DNA of 64,000 nt from Polaribacter sp. Hel1_33_78 (GTDB taxonomy: Bacteria > Bacteroidota > Bacteroidia > Flavobacteriales > Flavobacteriaceae). The DNA is taken from the NCBI RefSeq assembly GCF_900106075.1, contig NZ_LT629794.1, positions 1,902,001 to 1,966,000 of the forward strand, in the 5' to 3' direction. The translations under genes and the position numbers were made by a program. Positions within the stretch are counted from its first letter, which is position 1, and each line of letters opens with the position of its first letter. This document shows positions 9,754 through 18,700 of this stretch, piece after piece. The notes beneath the pieces were generated by a model. It had not been told where the DNA came from and did not search any database. It worked only from the letters and a program-made list of their open reading frames with translations.

Positions 9754-10146
9754 CTATATAAATCTTGTTAAATTAATTTGAGTAATATCATTATGCGAGA
9801 CAGCATGCACGGAAACTTCATTTTTAATAACCAATAATTGAGGAGATTGATGTATTACTTGAAAGGTATATCCTACTTCATCAGACACATTCCTGTAGTT
9901 TAACAAGTCTAAATAATATACTTTTAAGTACTGATGATTTTCTTGAAACAAACCTTCAAATTGTTTGATAACCATTTTACTAATTCCACAACGAGTGGAA
10001 TGTTTAAAAATAAGTATAGATTCAGTTTTAGATTGTTTCTTTATTGTATCTAGCTGCTCTAAAGAGGACAATGGTATCCATTTTAAATAAGATACTTTTT
10101 CTTTTTGAGGTTCTTTACTACCAAATAAACTGTTGAATACGCCCAT
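9754..10146 (-). CDS. ytxJ: Bacilliredoxin-like protein YtxJ
   Basis: Predicted 130-residue cytoplasmic thioredoxin-fold protein. The single-cysteine active site STRCGIS (about residues 50-56) replaces the usual CxxC, as in the YtxJ/BrxC monothiol bacilliredoxins that act with bacillithiol. VIHQSPQLLVIKN is the conserved cis-proline region. Bacillithiol synthesis genes are known in Flavobacteriia but none is in this window. It is on the minus strand, 59 bases upstream of the helicase, and could share a transcript with it. It is divergent from clpB. Confidence 0.82.
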   Translation of the reverse strand: MGVFNSLFGSKEPQKEKVSYLKWIPLSSLEQLDTIKKQSKTESILIFKHSTRCGISKMVIKQFEGLFQENHQYLKVYYLDLLNYRNVSDEVGYTFQVIHQSPQLLVIKNEVSVHAVSHNDITQINLTRFI

Positions 10147-10329
10147 GTTTTTTTTTATAAATGCAAATGTATGAAACTTTTATGTGTCAAAAAGTCAGTT
10201 TTCTCAAGATTTAACAAGACAAAATGACTTTATTTTTTTCGTTTTAGTTGATGGTATTAAAGTTGATTCATTTATTATGAAAATTAAATTGTAAATCCTT
10301 TGAAAAAGGGAATCAAAAAACAAAAGAAA

Positions 10330-12936
10330 ATGAACTTGAACAATTACACCACAAAATCACAAGAAACCATACAGATGGCGCAACAAATTGCCCAAAGTTT
10401 TAGCCATAATCAAATAGAAAATGAACATTTTTTTAAAGCATTAACTCAAGTTGATAAAAATGTATTACCTTTTTTATTGAAGAAATTAAACATTAATAGT
10501 ATTGTTGTTGACCAAATTTTAGATAAACAATTAGAAAGTTTACCTAAAGTTTCTGGCGCAGAATTAATGATCTCCAGAGAAGCAGGTAAAACTTTAACAG
10601 AAGCAGCTGTCATTGCTAAAAAGATGAAAGATGATTATGTTTCAATAGAACATTTAATCTTAGCTATTTTTAAATCCAAAAGTAATATTGCTCAAGTTTT
10701 GAAAGACCAAGGAGTTACAGAGAAACATTTACTAGCAGCCATTGAAGAATTACGAAAAGGTGAAAGAGTTACTTCTCAAAGCCAAGAAGAAACCTATAAT
10801 TCTTTAAATAAATACGCCAAAAACTTAAATAAATTAGCCGAAGATGGCAAATTAGACCCTGTAATTGGTAGAGATGAAGAAATACGTAGATTATTACAAA
10901 TTTTATCACGGAGAACGAAAAATAACCCAATTTTAGTTGGGGAACCTGGAACAGGAAAAACAGCGATTGCAGAAGGTTTAGCGCACAGAATTGTAGATGG
11001 GGATGTCCCAGAAAACCTGAAAGACAAGCTTATTTTCTCTTTAGATATGGGAGCCTTAATTGCTGGTGCAAAATATAAAGGAGAATTTGAAGAACGTTTA
11101 AAAGCGGTTATAAATGAAGTAACAATATCTGCTGGAGATATTGTACTCTTTATTGATGAGATTCATACGCTTGTTGGTGCTGGAGGAGGTCAAGGAGCAA
11201 TGGACGCGGCAAACATTTTAAAGCCAGCTTTAGCTCGTGGAGAATTAAGGGCAATTGGGGCAACCACTTTAGATGAATATCAAAAACACTTTGAAAAAGA
11301 TAAAGCTTTAGAAAGACGTTTTCAGAAAATTATTGTGAATGAGCCCGATACTGAAAGCGCTATTTCTATTTTAAGAGGAATTAAAGAAAAATATGAAACT
11401 CATCATAAAGTTCGTATTAAAGATGAGGCCATTATTGGCGCTGTAGAATTATCTCAACGTTATATTTCCAATCGTTTTTTACCTGATAAAGCTATTGACT
11501 TAATGGATGAAGCCATGGCAAAACTTCGAATGGAAATCAATTCTAAACCAGAAGAATTAGATGTATTAGATAGAAAAGTAATGCAGTTAGAGATAGAAAT
11601 TGAAGCCATTAAGCGTGAAAAAGACGAAGTGAAATTAAAATCTTTACGTTCAGATTTAGCAAATTTGAAAGAGGAACGTAATGAAATGAGTGCCAAATGG
11701 AAGTCTGAGAAAGAAGTTGTAGATAACATCCAAAACGCAAAATTAGTCATTGAAAATTTTAAAATTGAAGCAGAAAAGGCCGAGCGCGACGGTGATTATG
11801 GAAAAGTTGCAGAGATACGATATGGTAAAATTAAAACTGCACAAGAAAATTTAGAACAACTGCAAAAAGATTTACAAGAAAACCAATCAGAAAGTTCTTT
11901 AATAAAAGAAGAAGTAACTTATGAAGATATAGCTGAAGTTGTTGCAAAATGGACAGGAGTTCCTGTGACGAAAATGATTCAGTCAGAACGTGAAAAATTA
12001 TTAAAATTAGAAGATCAATTACATAAAAGAGTTGTTGGACAAGAAGAAGCAATTATTGCAGTTTCTGATGCCGTAAGAAGATCTAGAGCAGGATTACAAA
12101 ACCCTAGCAAGCCAATTGGTTCTTTCTTATTTTTAGGAACAACTGGAGTTGGAAAGACAGAATTAGCAAAAGCTTTAGCTTCTTATTTATTTGATGATGA
12201 AAATGCCATGACAAGAATTGATATGAGTGAATATCAAGAACGCCATTCTGTGAGTAGGCTAATTGGTGCTCCTCCGGGATACGTGGGTTTTGATGAGGGC
12301 GGACAATTAACAGAAGCTGTAAGAAGAAGACCTTATTCTGTGGTGCTTTTAGATGAAATTGAAAAAGCACATCCAGACACTTTTAATGTACTATTACAAG
12401 TTTTAGATGAAGGAAGATTAACCGATAACAAAGGACGTGTAGCTGATTTTAAGAATACCATTATTATTATGACTTCAAATATGGGAAGTCATATAATTCA
12501 GGAAAAATTTAGTGATCCAAAAGCTGATCTAGAATCTATAACTGAGTTGGCAAAAGTTGAAGTTTTAGGATTGTTAAAACAATCCGTAAGACCAGAATTT
12601 TTAAATAGAATTGATGATATAATTATGTTTACACCACTTACAAAAAGTGATATTTTTGAAATAGTTAAATTACAATTAGCTCATTTAAAGAAAATGATTG
12701 GCAAACAAGATATCTATATAGATGCCACAGATGAGGCTATTGAATATTTGGCTAGAAAAGGATATCAACCAGAGTTTGGAGCTAGACCCGTAAAAAGAGT
12801 GATTCAGAAGGAAGTATTAAATCAACTTTCAAAAGATATTTTATCGGGAAAAGTAACGACAGATAGTATTATTCTTTTAGATGCTTTTGATGATCAATTG
12901 GTTTTTAGAAATCAGTCAGATTTGGTTCAGAATTAA
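10330..12936 (+). CDS. clpB: ATP-dependent chaperone ClpB
   Basis: Disaggregase of 868 residues from ATG 10330, which works with DnaK to dissolve protein aggregates after heat stress. Order of domains: N-terminal Clp repeat domain (to about 145), NBD1 with Walker A GEPGTGKT and VLFIDEIHTLVGAGG, the long coiled-coil middle domain (about 400-520), which separates ClpB from ClpA/C, and NBD2 with GTTGVGKT and GAPPGYVGFDEGG. The frame is open from TTG 10300, but MNLNNYTTKSQE is where the family begins. ATCCTTTG at 10295-10302 is a one-off relative of the -7 box. A strong terminator follows the gene. Confidence 0.97.
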   Translation: MNLNNYTTKSQETIQMAQQIAQSFSHNQIENEHFFKALTQVDKNVLPFLLKKLNINSIVVDQILDKQLESLPKVSGAELMISREAGKTLTEAAVIAKKMKDDYVSIEHLILAIFKSKSNIAQVLKDQGVTEKHLLAAIEELRKGERVTSQSQEETYNSLNKYAKNLNKLAEDGKLDPVIGRDEEIRRLLQILSRRTKNNPILVGEPGTGKTAIAEGLAHRIVDGDVPENLKDKLIFSLDMGALIAGAKYKGEFEERLKAVINEVTISAGDIVLFIDEIHTLVGAGGGQGAMDAANILKPALARGELRAIGATTLDEYQKHFEKDKALERRFQKIIVNEPDTESAISILRGIKEKYETHHKVRIKDEAIIGAVELSQRYISNRFLPDKAIDLMDEAMAKLRMEINSKPEELDVLDRKVMQLEIEIEAIKREKDEVKLKSLRSDLANLKEERNEMSAKWKSEKEVVDNIQNAKLVIENFKIEAEKAERDGDYGKVAEIRYGKIKTAQENLEQLQKDLQENQSESSLIKEEVTYEDIAEVVAKWTGVPVTKMIQSEREKLLKLEDQLHKRVVGQEEAIIAVSDAVRRSRAGLQNPSKPIGSFLFLGTTGVGKTELAKALASYLFDDENAMTRIDMSEYQERHSVSRLIGAPPGYVGFDEGGQLTEAVRRRPYSVVLLDEIEKAHPDTFNVLLQVLDEGRLTDNKGRVADFKNTIIIMTSNMGSHIIQEKFSDPKADLESITELAKVEVLGLLKQSVRPEFLNRIDDIIMFTPLTKSDIFEIVKLQLAHLKKMIGKQDIYIDATDEAIEYLARKGYQPEFGARPVKRVIQKEVLNQLSKDILSGKVTTDSIILLDAFDDQLVFRNQSDLVQN

Positions 12937-12958
12937 TCATAAAAATTTAGTTATTCTT

Positions 12959-12997
12959 AAAAGCGGTATTTCAAAAATACCGCTTTTCCTTTTTTAG
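12959..12997 (+). terminator. Rho-independent terminator of clpB
   Basis: Thirteen-base perfect stem AAAAGCGGTATTT/AAATACCGCTTTT (12959-12971 with 12975-12987), three-base loop, then a T-rich tail CCTTTTTT. One of the strongest hairpins in the window. Confidence 0.95.
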
Positions 12998-13005
12998 TAT
13001 ATTTG
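12998..13005 (+). promoter_or_regulatory. -7 promoter box for the phosphatase lipoprotein
   Basis: TATATTTG, directly after the clpB terminator and 17 bases before ATG 13023. It leaves too little room for the alternative GTG start at 13008. Confidence 0.6.
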
Positions 13006-13022
13006 GAGTGAAAAATATTATC

Positions 13023-13523
13023 ATGAAAAAATTCCTTATCCTATTTATTTTTATATTTAGTTCATTAATTTCTTGTACCTCAGAAGAAACTAAAACTACG
13101 TATTATCTAATTAGGCATGCAGAAAAAGACAGAACAGACGCAGCTAATAAAGACCCAAATTTGAATAGAAAAGGTTTAGAGAGAGCAGAAAGATGGGCTG
13201 ATTATTTTGAAAAAATTAATTTAAATGCTATCTACTCTACAAATTACCACAGAACAATGCAAACCGCTGAACCCACGGCTAAAAGCAAACAATTAGCCAT
13301 TAATAATTATGACCCAAGAGATATGTACGATTCAATATTTCAAAATAATACAGCAGGAAAAACAGTTTTAGTTGTGGGTCATAGCAATACAACTCCAACT
13401 TTTGTAAATAACATTTTAGGAGAAGAAAAGCATAAAAACATGGATGATCATGACAATGCTAGTCTATACATTGTAACTATTACTGACGGTAAAAAAATGA
13501 GTAAAATAGAGAAAGTTGAATAA
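13023..13523 (+). CDS. Histidine phosphatase family lipoprotein
   Basis: Predicted 166-residue envelope lipoprotein of the phosphoglycerate-mutase-like (histidine phosphatase) superfamily. An N-terminal hydrophobic signal ends in the lipobox LISC, so the cysteine would be lipidated. The catalytic core is plain: LIRHAEK carries the phosphorylated histidine, and VVGHSNTTP carries the second catalytic histidine. YSTNYHRTMQTAEPTA is the typical segment between them. SixA-like in size. It follows the clpB terminator and has its own promoter box. Substrate unknown. Confidence 0.88.
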   Translation: MKKFLILFIFIFSSLISCTSEETKTTYYLIRHAEKDRTDAANKDPNLNRKGLERAERWADYFEKINLNAIYSTNYHRTMQTAEPTAKSKQLAINNYDPRDMYDSIFQNNTAGKTVLVVGHSNTTPTFVNNILGEEKHKNMDDHDNASLYIVTITDGKKMSKIEKVE

Positions 13524-13639
13524 CGTATTTTAGAAATTGTGTGAAATTTATTTTTATATCAAATTTGTATCAAAATACTTTTTATAAAATTATTAGATAA
13601 AAATTTTTCATTCTCCAAAAATTACCACAGCTAACAACT

Positions 13640-14368
13640 TTAGTTTAAAATATCAACTTTAATATCTTCCAAAATAATCTCAGAAACTTTTTTAAGCTGA
13701 TTTTCTTCAAAAGCTTGATCAATATCAATTAAGGAAATTGAGTTATTTAATGGTTTATAATTATCATAATCTACAAAACGAATTCCTTTTTTATTGCTTT
13801 GCTCCTTTAAAGCTCTAAACCGTTTCCCTCCTCCATTTGTATGATAAGCGTACGCTAAGTAATCAATTAAAAAATCCTCTTTACCAATCCAGTAAATAAA
13901 TACATCTTCAAAGTCTTCTCCTCCTCCATCTTCAGAAAATGTGATTTCAACTTTGTAATATTCTTTCCCTTTTATTGTTGATGAAGGCAAACGTTTTGCA
14001 TGAACCGCTTTATCATCCAGTCCAAAAGGAAGTACGGAAAAATAATGCACAGAATTAACGGAATTAGCATACTTTAAAGCCATTGAATCTGCAACCTTAA
14101 TCTCCACTCCTTCAGCGAATCTTGTAAAATTATTATTACTTAAAATATCCTTAATCGAATCAAAACTTCTAGTTAAATTAAAAAGTCCCTTGTTTCTTTT
14201 TGCACTATATTTTTTATCTCTAAATTTAAAGGCAATATTAGCGTTAGAAACCTTATTTGCTCCCGAATTTATGATACAATTATCTATGATGTCCTGAGCA
14301 GTATACTCCTTTTTTGAAGCCTTGCATGAAATAATGAAAAGTGCTAAAAGTATATAGAAGTATTTCAT
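13640..14368 (-). CDS. DUF6503-like lipoprotein
   Basis: Predicted 242-residue lipoprotein starting MKYFYILLALFIISC, with the lipobox cysteine at the end of the signal peptide. The frame is open upstream to 14431, but only ATG 14368 puts a signal peptide at the N-terminus. The body has a beta-rich pattern typical of LolA/outer-membrane-lipoprotein-like folds, with GLDDKAVHAKRL and the FIYWIGKEDFLIDYLAY strand pair; I recognise it tentatively as the Bacteroidota family DUF6503. No catalytic motif is evident. It is divergent from smpB. Confidence 0.72.
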   Translation of the reverse strand: MKYFYILLALFIISCKASKKEYTAQDIIDNCIINSGANKVSNANIAFKFRDKKYSAKRNKGLFNLTRSFDSIKDILSNNNFTRFAEGVEIKVADSMALKYANSVNSVHYFSVLPFGLDDKAVHAKRLPSSTIKGKEYYKVEITFSEDGGGEDFEDVFIYWIGKEDFLIDYLAYAYHTNGGGKRFRALKEQSNKKGIRFVDYDNYKPLNNSISLIDIDQAFEENQLKKVSEIILEDIKVDILN

Positions 14369-14436
14369 TCTGTGTTTTTTTAAGTTATTCAATAGTTGAA
14401 GTACAATATTACACTTCTTTATCTTAACCAAAAATG

Positions 14437-14444
14437 TATATTTG
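14437..14444 (+). promoter_or_regulatory. -7 promoter box for smpB
   Basis: TATATTTG, 29 bases before the smpB ATG at 14474. It lies within the reading frame open from 14396, which rules out the longer start. Confidence 0.6.
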
Positions 14445-14473
14445 TAAAAATAATTTTAAAACTAAATCAGTCA

Positions 14474-14941
14474 ATGACTGTTCAGAAAAAGATAAATATA
14501 CAGAATAAAAAAGCACGTTTTGAATTTGAAATTCTAGACAAATTAGTTGCTGGAATTCAATTAACGGGAACAGAAATTAAATCAATAAGATTAAGTCAGG
14601 CTAGAATTACAGAAAGTTTTTGTGAATTTAATGAACGTGGAGAATTGTTTATTGTGAATATGTATATCCAAGAATATATGTTTGGTCATCATTTTAATCA
14701 CAAACCAAAAAGTGAACGTAGATTGCTTTTAAATAAACGCGAATTAAGAAGTTTACGAAAAGATGTTGAAGCCAAAGGAAATACGATTGTTCCTTTACGT
14801 TTGTTTATAAATGATAGAGGTTTTGCTAAATTAGAAATTGCATTAGCTAAAGGGAAGCAAACGCACGATAAGCGTGAAGTTCTTAAAGACCGAGATAACA
14901 AAAGGGATTTAGCCAGGATTAAAAAGAGTTTCAATTCGTAA
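14474..14941 (+). CDS. smpB: SsrA-binding protein SmpB
   Basis: Small RNA-binding protein, 155 residues, that loads tmRNA on stalled ribosomes for trans-translation. Recognisable from the N-terminal NKKARFEFEIL, the LTGTEIKSIR strand, FGHHFNHKP, and the basic C-terminal tail GKQTHDKREVLKDRDNKRDL. Start chosen at ATG 14474 (MTVQKKINIQNKK), which matches the family and lies after the TATATTTG box. The maf gene follows 10 bases later, so the two are probably one transcript. The tmRNA gene itself was not seen. Confidence 0.97.
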   Translation: MTVQKKINIQNKKARFEFEILDKLVAGIQLTGTEIKSIRLSQARITESFCEFNERGELFIVNMYIQEYMFGHHFNHKPKSERRLLLNKRELRSLRKDVEAKGNTIVPLRLFINDRGFAKLEIALAKGKQTHDKREVLKDRDNKRDLARIKKSFNS

Positions 14942-14951
14942 TTAATTCCTG

Positions 14952-15530
14952 ATGTTAAGAGAAAAATTAAAAGATTATAATATAATTTTAGCTTCTGGCT
15001 CTCCAAGAAGACAGGAATTCTTTAAAGATTTGAATATTGATTTTACAATTGAACTGAAAGAAGTTGCAGAAGTATATCCAAAAGAGTTAAAAGGTTGCGA
15101 AATCACTGATTTTTTGGCTGATTTAAAATCAAAGGCATTTACAAACTTATCAGAAAACGATTTATTAATTACTTCTGATACTATTGTTTGGCTGGATGGT
15201 AAAGCTTTAGGTAAACCAAAAAATGCAGCAGATGCATTTAGCATGTTAAGCGCTTTATCAGGAAAAAAACATGAAGTAATTACTTCAATAAGTATTAAAA
15301 GTAAATATTTTCAAAAGATAATTAGCGATACAACCATTGTTTCTTTTAACAATATTACTGATGAAGAAATTAATTATTACATAAAAAACTATAAACCTTT
15401 TGACAAAGCTGGTGCCTACGGAATTCAGGAATGGATTGGCCTTATAGGTATTAATAACATAGAAGGAAGTTATTTTAATGTAGTAGGATTGCCTGTTTAT
15501 AAACTTTATAAAGAATTGATGAACTTGTAA
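14952..15530 (+). CDS. maf: Maf-family nucleoside triphosphate pyrophosphatase
   Basis: Predicted 192-residue house-cleaning pyrophosphatase of the Maf/YhdE family, which hydrolyses non-canonical or excess dTTP/UTP. Markers are ILASGSPRRQEF at the N-terminus (phosphate-binding SxxR), the ITSDTIVWLDG catalytic aspartate region, ALSGKKHEVITS and DKAGAYGIQEWIG near the C-terminus. It is 10 bases downstream of smpB and shares its transcript. Nothing odd in length. Confidence 0.95.
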   Translation: MLREKLKDYNIILASGSPRRQEFFKDLNIDFTIELKEVAEVYPKELKGCEITDFLADLKSKAFTNLSENDLLITSDTIVWLDGKALGKPKNAADAFSMLSALSGKKHEVITSISIKSKYFQKIISDTTIVSFNNITDEEINYYIKNYKPFDKAGAYGIQEWIGLIGINNIEGSYFNVVGLPVYKLYKELMNL

Positions 15531-15677
15531 TTTCTCATCATATTTAGTTTAAAAAATTTAAATCTTGGACTTCCTCACATTATGTTAAAAAGTCTTTTTT
15601 CTAATCTCGCTTTTCTCTTCTTTAAAGGGAAATAAAAGTTTATTTTTACGCAAATTTTACAACACAACAAGTTTACA

Positions 15678-16631
15678 ATGAAAAAATATACATACACAGA
15701 GAAAAAAGATACACGTTCTGGTTTTGGTGATGGTTTAACTGAATTAGGAAGAACAAATCCAAACGTAGTTGCTCTATGTGCAGATTTAATTGGTTCTTTA
15801 AAAATGGATCAATTTATTAAAGAAAATCCAGAAAGGTTTTTCCAAATTGGAATTGCAGAAGCAAATATGATTGGTATTGCTGCTGGTTTAACCATTGGAG
15901 GTAAAATACCTTTTACAGGAACGTTTGCCAACTTTTCCACTGGTAGAGTTTATGATCAAATACGCCAATCCGTTGCATACTCTGGAAAAAATGTAAAAAT
16001 TTGTGCTTCACATGCAGGTGTTACTTTAGGAGAAGACGGAGCAACACACCAAATTTTAGAAGATATTGGTTTGATGAAAATGTTACCAGGAATGACTGTC
16101 ATAAATCCTTGTGATTATAATCAAACAAAAGCAGCTACTATAGCAATTGCAGATTTCGACGGACCAGTATACTTGCGCTTTGGACGCCCAAAAGTTCCTG
16201 TATTTATGCCAGAAGATGCAAAATTTGAAATTGGAAAAGGAATTCAATTAACAGAAGGAACAGATGTAACTATCGTTGCAACTGGTCATTTAGTTTGGGA
16301 ATCTTTGCAAGCAGCTGAACAATTAGAGGCTGAAGGAATTTCTGTTGACGTTATAAACATTCATACAATTAAACCTTTAGATGAAGAAATTATCTTAAAG
16401 TCTGTTGCAAAAACAGGTTGTATTGTTACCGCTGAAGAACATAATAAGCTAGGTGGTTTAGGAGAAAGTGTTTCTAGAACCTTAGCTTTAAACAATCCAA
16501 CTCCACAAGAATTTGTTGCTACTAATGATACTTTTGGAGAATCTGGAACTCCAGCTCAATTAATGGCGAAATATGGTTTAGATGCGGCAGCAGTTTTAAA
16601 AGCTGTAAAAAAAGTAATTTCGAGAAAATAA
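15678..16631 (+). CDS. Transketolase, C-terminal subunit
   Basis: The 317 residues match the C-terminal half of transketolase: a pyrimidine-binding domain with GIAEANMIGIAAGL (catalytic glutamate) and SHAGVTLGEDGATHQ, followed by the transketolase C domain with VATGHLVWESLQAA and AEEHNKLGGLGE. Split transketolases need a separate N-terminal, ThDP-diphosphate-binding subunit. In many Bacteroidota the two halves are adjacent; here the upstream gene is maf and no N-terminal subunit is anywhere in the window. The function in the pentose phosphate pathway is therefore inferred with a partner encoded elsewhere. The 147-base gap upstream contains TATTTTTA near 15642, one base from the -7 consensus. 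Confidence 0.92.
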   Translation: MKKYTYTEKKDTRSGFGDGLTELGRTNPNVVALCADLIGSLKMDQFIKENPERFFQIGIAEANMIGIAAGLTIGGKIPFTGTFANFSTGRVYDQIRQSVAYSGKNVKICASHAGVTLGEDGATHQILEDIGLMKMLPGMTVINPCDYNQTKAATIAIADFDGPVYLRFGRPKVPVFMPEDAKFEIGKGIQLTEGTDVTIVATGHLVWESLQAAEQLEAEGISVDVINIHTIKPLDEEIILKSVAKTGCIVTAEEHNKLGGLGESVSRTLALNNPTPQEFVATNDTFGESGTPAQLMAKYGLDAAAVLKAVKKVISRK

Positions 16632-16682
16632 GAACGTTTTCATTTTAAAAAGTGTAAAATAGAAATCGATAAAACTTAAATT

Positions 16683-17282
16683 ATGAAAAAAATAATTTTA
16701 ATATTGTGTTTGACTTTAGGATTAAGTCAGGCGTCGAATGCTCAATTAGATTTTGGTGTTAAAGGAGGTTTAAACTATAACTCAAATTCAATTAAAGAGG
16801 TTCAATCTGACGTTTTCTCTGGCGCAAAAAGTAAAACTGGTTATCATGCAGGAGTTTGGTTACGTTTTAAATTACCTATTCTTGGTTTTTATGTTAGACC
16901 AGAATTGGTGTATACAAATTTAGAAAATGAAGTGTTTTATAAATTTGCAGCCAAAACTACTTCATATTCGTTTCAAAAAATAGACATTCCTATTTTATTA
17001 GGAAAGAAAATTTTTGGAATTGGCAATGTTTTTATTGGGCCATCTTTTCAATATATTTTAGCTTCTAATTTTGAAATTAGTGATATTTCTACTGTCGATG
17101 CTGATGGCTTTACAATGGGGCTTCAATTTGGTGGGGGAGTTGAATTTGGCAAGTTAGGAATAGATCTAAGATGGGAAAGAGCTTTTTCTGGAATTGAGTC
17201 TACCTTTCTTGCAGGTGCAATAGAACGAAATTTTGATACTAGAATCAATCAAATTATTATTGGTTTGTCCTATAAATTATAA
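16683..17282 (+). CDS. Outer-membrane beta-barrel protein (PorT-like fold)
   Basis: Predicted 199-residue outer-membrane protein. A signal peptide (residues 1-20, ending SNAQ) is followed by alternating-hydrophobic strands that begin LDFGVKGGLNYNS, the usual opening of the PF13568-type eight-stranded barrels, and ending in an aromatic-containing strand IIIGLSYKL. Typical Bacteroidota small barrel of unknown cargo. It lies 51 bases after the transketolase subunit and may be cotranscribed with it; a strong terminator follows. Confidence 0.85.
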   Translation: MKKIILILCLTLGLSQASNAQLDFGVKGGLNYNSNSIKEVQSDVFSGAKSKTGYHAGVWLRFKLPILGFYVRPELVYTNLENEVFYKFAAKTTSYSFQKIDIPILLGKKIFGIGNVFIGPSFQYILASNFEISDISTVDADGFTMGLQFGGGVEFGKLGIDLRWERAFSGIESTFLAGAIERNFDTRINQIIIGLSYKL

Positions 17283-17300
17283 CAAAAACTTCTTTCATTA

Positions 17301-17338
17301 AAAAATGCTCTTGATTTCTCAAGAGCATTTTTTGTTTT
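17301..17338 (+). terminator. Rho-independent terminator
   Basis: Stem AAATGCTCTTGA/TCAAGAGCATTT (17303-17314 with 17319-17330), loop TTTC, flanked by A run and T run. Can serve both the barrel gene (+) and the FKBP lipoprotein (-), which converge here. Confidence 0.93.
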
Positions 17339-17358
17339 TTAGTAAGAATTAAATTTAT

Positions 17359-18231
17359 TTATTTAATATCTGGATTTAAATAATCTGCCAATGTTGGATT
17401 ATTAGAATCGCTAAAATCATTTGCTGGGTTTCCATCTCCATTAGCATCCTCATCTTTTGTTAATACCCCGTCTCCATCATCATCAATATCAGAGTAATTT
17501 GGAACCCCATCTTTATCTGTATCATCATCTCTAGGATCGCCATTACCATCTACATCTTCATTAATTGAAGGGATACCGTCATTATCATGATCTGTATCTT
17601 GCACAAAGTCAAATAAATTTATATAGAAAAAGACAGATTCATTTGCTAAAATAGGACCTTTACCTTGATTAGAATATGCCAAACCGGAAGGAATAAATAA
17701 AATTCCATTTCCTCCATTTTCGTAAGTAATTGGACCATTATCCGTTATATTATCTCCTCCTTTGAATTTTGTGTATCCAAAAGTCCAGCCTCTAATCACG
17801 CTATTAAGTGTAAACCAAATACCATTATTATTATCAAAAGAGTTACTAATACTATCAGTATTAACGATTCTTTGACCAAAATATTTTACAAACACAGAAT
17901 CCATTACTGTTGGGAATCCTTTATCTATGCTCGGACTACCTATTCTATTAGTATAATAATATAAAGTATAATCTACTTCAAAATCTGTAACACTCATCGA
18001 CTTTAACTTAGAATCATCATAAAGCGCAGTCTCTCCAGAAACTAAAGTTTTTACCGAATCAACAGAAGTATCAAAATAATGATTTTTTAAAAATTTCACT
18101 AAAGTATCATTATCCATTAAAGCTTGCGCTTCGTAATCAAAATCATCAACAACTCCAGTAGACGAGGTACCGCAAGCATAAATAATTAGAGTAAAAACTA
18201 TAAAAGCTACTATGTTTTTTATTTTATTCAT
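17359..18231 (-). CDS. FKBP-type peptidyl-prolyl isomerase lipoprotein with calcium-binding tail
   Basis: Predicted 290-residue lipoprotein. The signal peptide ends in the lipobox IYAC. Residues about 75-212 form an FKBP domain: [16 protein letters not shown], then [16 protein letters not shown] and [12 protein letters not shown] follow the FKBP pattern. From about residue 214 there are four or five acidic DxDxDG repeats ([44 protein letters not shown]), resembling thrombospondin type 3 calcium-binding repeats. The domain pair suggests an outer-membrane-anchored folding factor whose tail needs calcium. The aspartates in the FKBP active site cannot be judged reliably, so isomerase activity is inferred. 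It is divergent from the S4 gene. Confidence 0.82.
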   Translation of the reverse strand: MNKIKNIVAFIVFTLIIYACGTSSTGVVDDFDYEAQALMDNDTLVKFLKNHYFDTSVDSVKTLVSGETALYDDSKLKSMSVTDFEVDYTLYYYTNRIGSPSIDKGFPTVMDSVFVKYFGQRIVNTDSISNSFDNNNGIWFTLNSVIRGWTFGYTKFKGGDNITDNGPITYENGGNGILFIPSGLAYSNQGKGPILANESVFFYINLFDFVQDTDHDNDGIPSINEDVDGNGDPRDDDTDKDGVPNYSDIDDDGDGVLTKDEDANGDGNPANDFSDSNNPTLADYLNPDIK

Positions 18232-18243
18232 TTATTATCAAAA

Positions 18244-18277
18244 TTTGTGCTCGCAATTTACCATTTTTATACCTTTG
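18244..18277 (+). promoter_or_regulatory. Bacteroidota promoter for the S4 protein operon
   Basis: TTTG at 18244-18247, 22 bases, then TACCTTTG at 18270-18277. Both elements fit the Bacteroidota -33/-7 consensus and spacing. The S4 ATG is 33 bases downstream. Confidence 0.65.
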
Positions 18278-18310
18278 TAAAAAGACAAACTTTAATTTTT
18301 AACTTTTTTT

Positions 18311-18700
18311 ATGAGAATTGATAAATACTTATGGTGCATCCGATTTTTTAAAACGAGGAGTATAGCAACTACAGCTTGTAAAAAAGGACAAGTTAAAATT
18401 GAAAATAAGAATATAAAACCCTCCAAAGAAATTTTTGGAAGTGAATTGATTTTAGTTAGAAAAAATCAAATTAATTATCAAATAAAAGTTTTAGATTTAC
18501 CAGAGAGCAGAGTTGGGGCAAAATTAGTAGATATTTACAGAAAGGATATTACACCAAAAGAAGAATTTGAAAAGAATGAACTTTTAAAATATTCTAAAGA
18601 TTATTACCGAAAAAAAGGTACTGGAAGACCTACTAAAAAAGATAGACGAGATATAGAAGGATATCAGGAGGAGACAGAAGATACAGAAGAAAACTTATGA
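18311..18700 (+). CDS. hslR: RNA-binding S4 domain protein (Hsp15-like)
   Basis: Predicted 129-residue cytoplasmic protein. The N-terminal S4 RNA-binding domain (MRIDKYLWCIRFFKTRS, then ACKKGQVKIENK) matches Hsp15, which binds stalled free 50S subunits carrying nascent chains. A basic linker (TGRPTKKDRRD) and an acidic tail follow. The stop overlaps the start of the phosphoribosyltransferase gene by 4 bases (ATGA), so they are coupled. Confidence 0.88.
   Translation: MRIDKYLWCIRFFKTRSIATTACKKGQVKIENKNIKPSKEIFGSELILVRKNQINYQIKVLDLPESRVGAKLVDIYRKDITPKEEFEKNELLKYSKDYYRKKGTGRPTKKDRRDIEGYQEETEDTEENL

Noticed and set aside
8144..10146. Helicase plus YtxJ as a possible defence island
   Set aside because: No nuclease, methylase, toxin or mobile element is nearby; both are common solo genes in Flavobacteriaceae.
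11831..12370. Open frames on the minus strand within clpB
   Set aside because: They are opposite a highly conserved gene and show no domain; they are shadows of its codon use.
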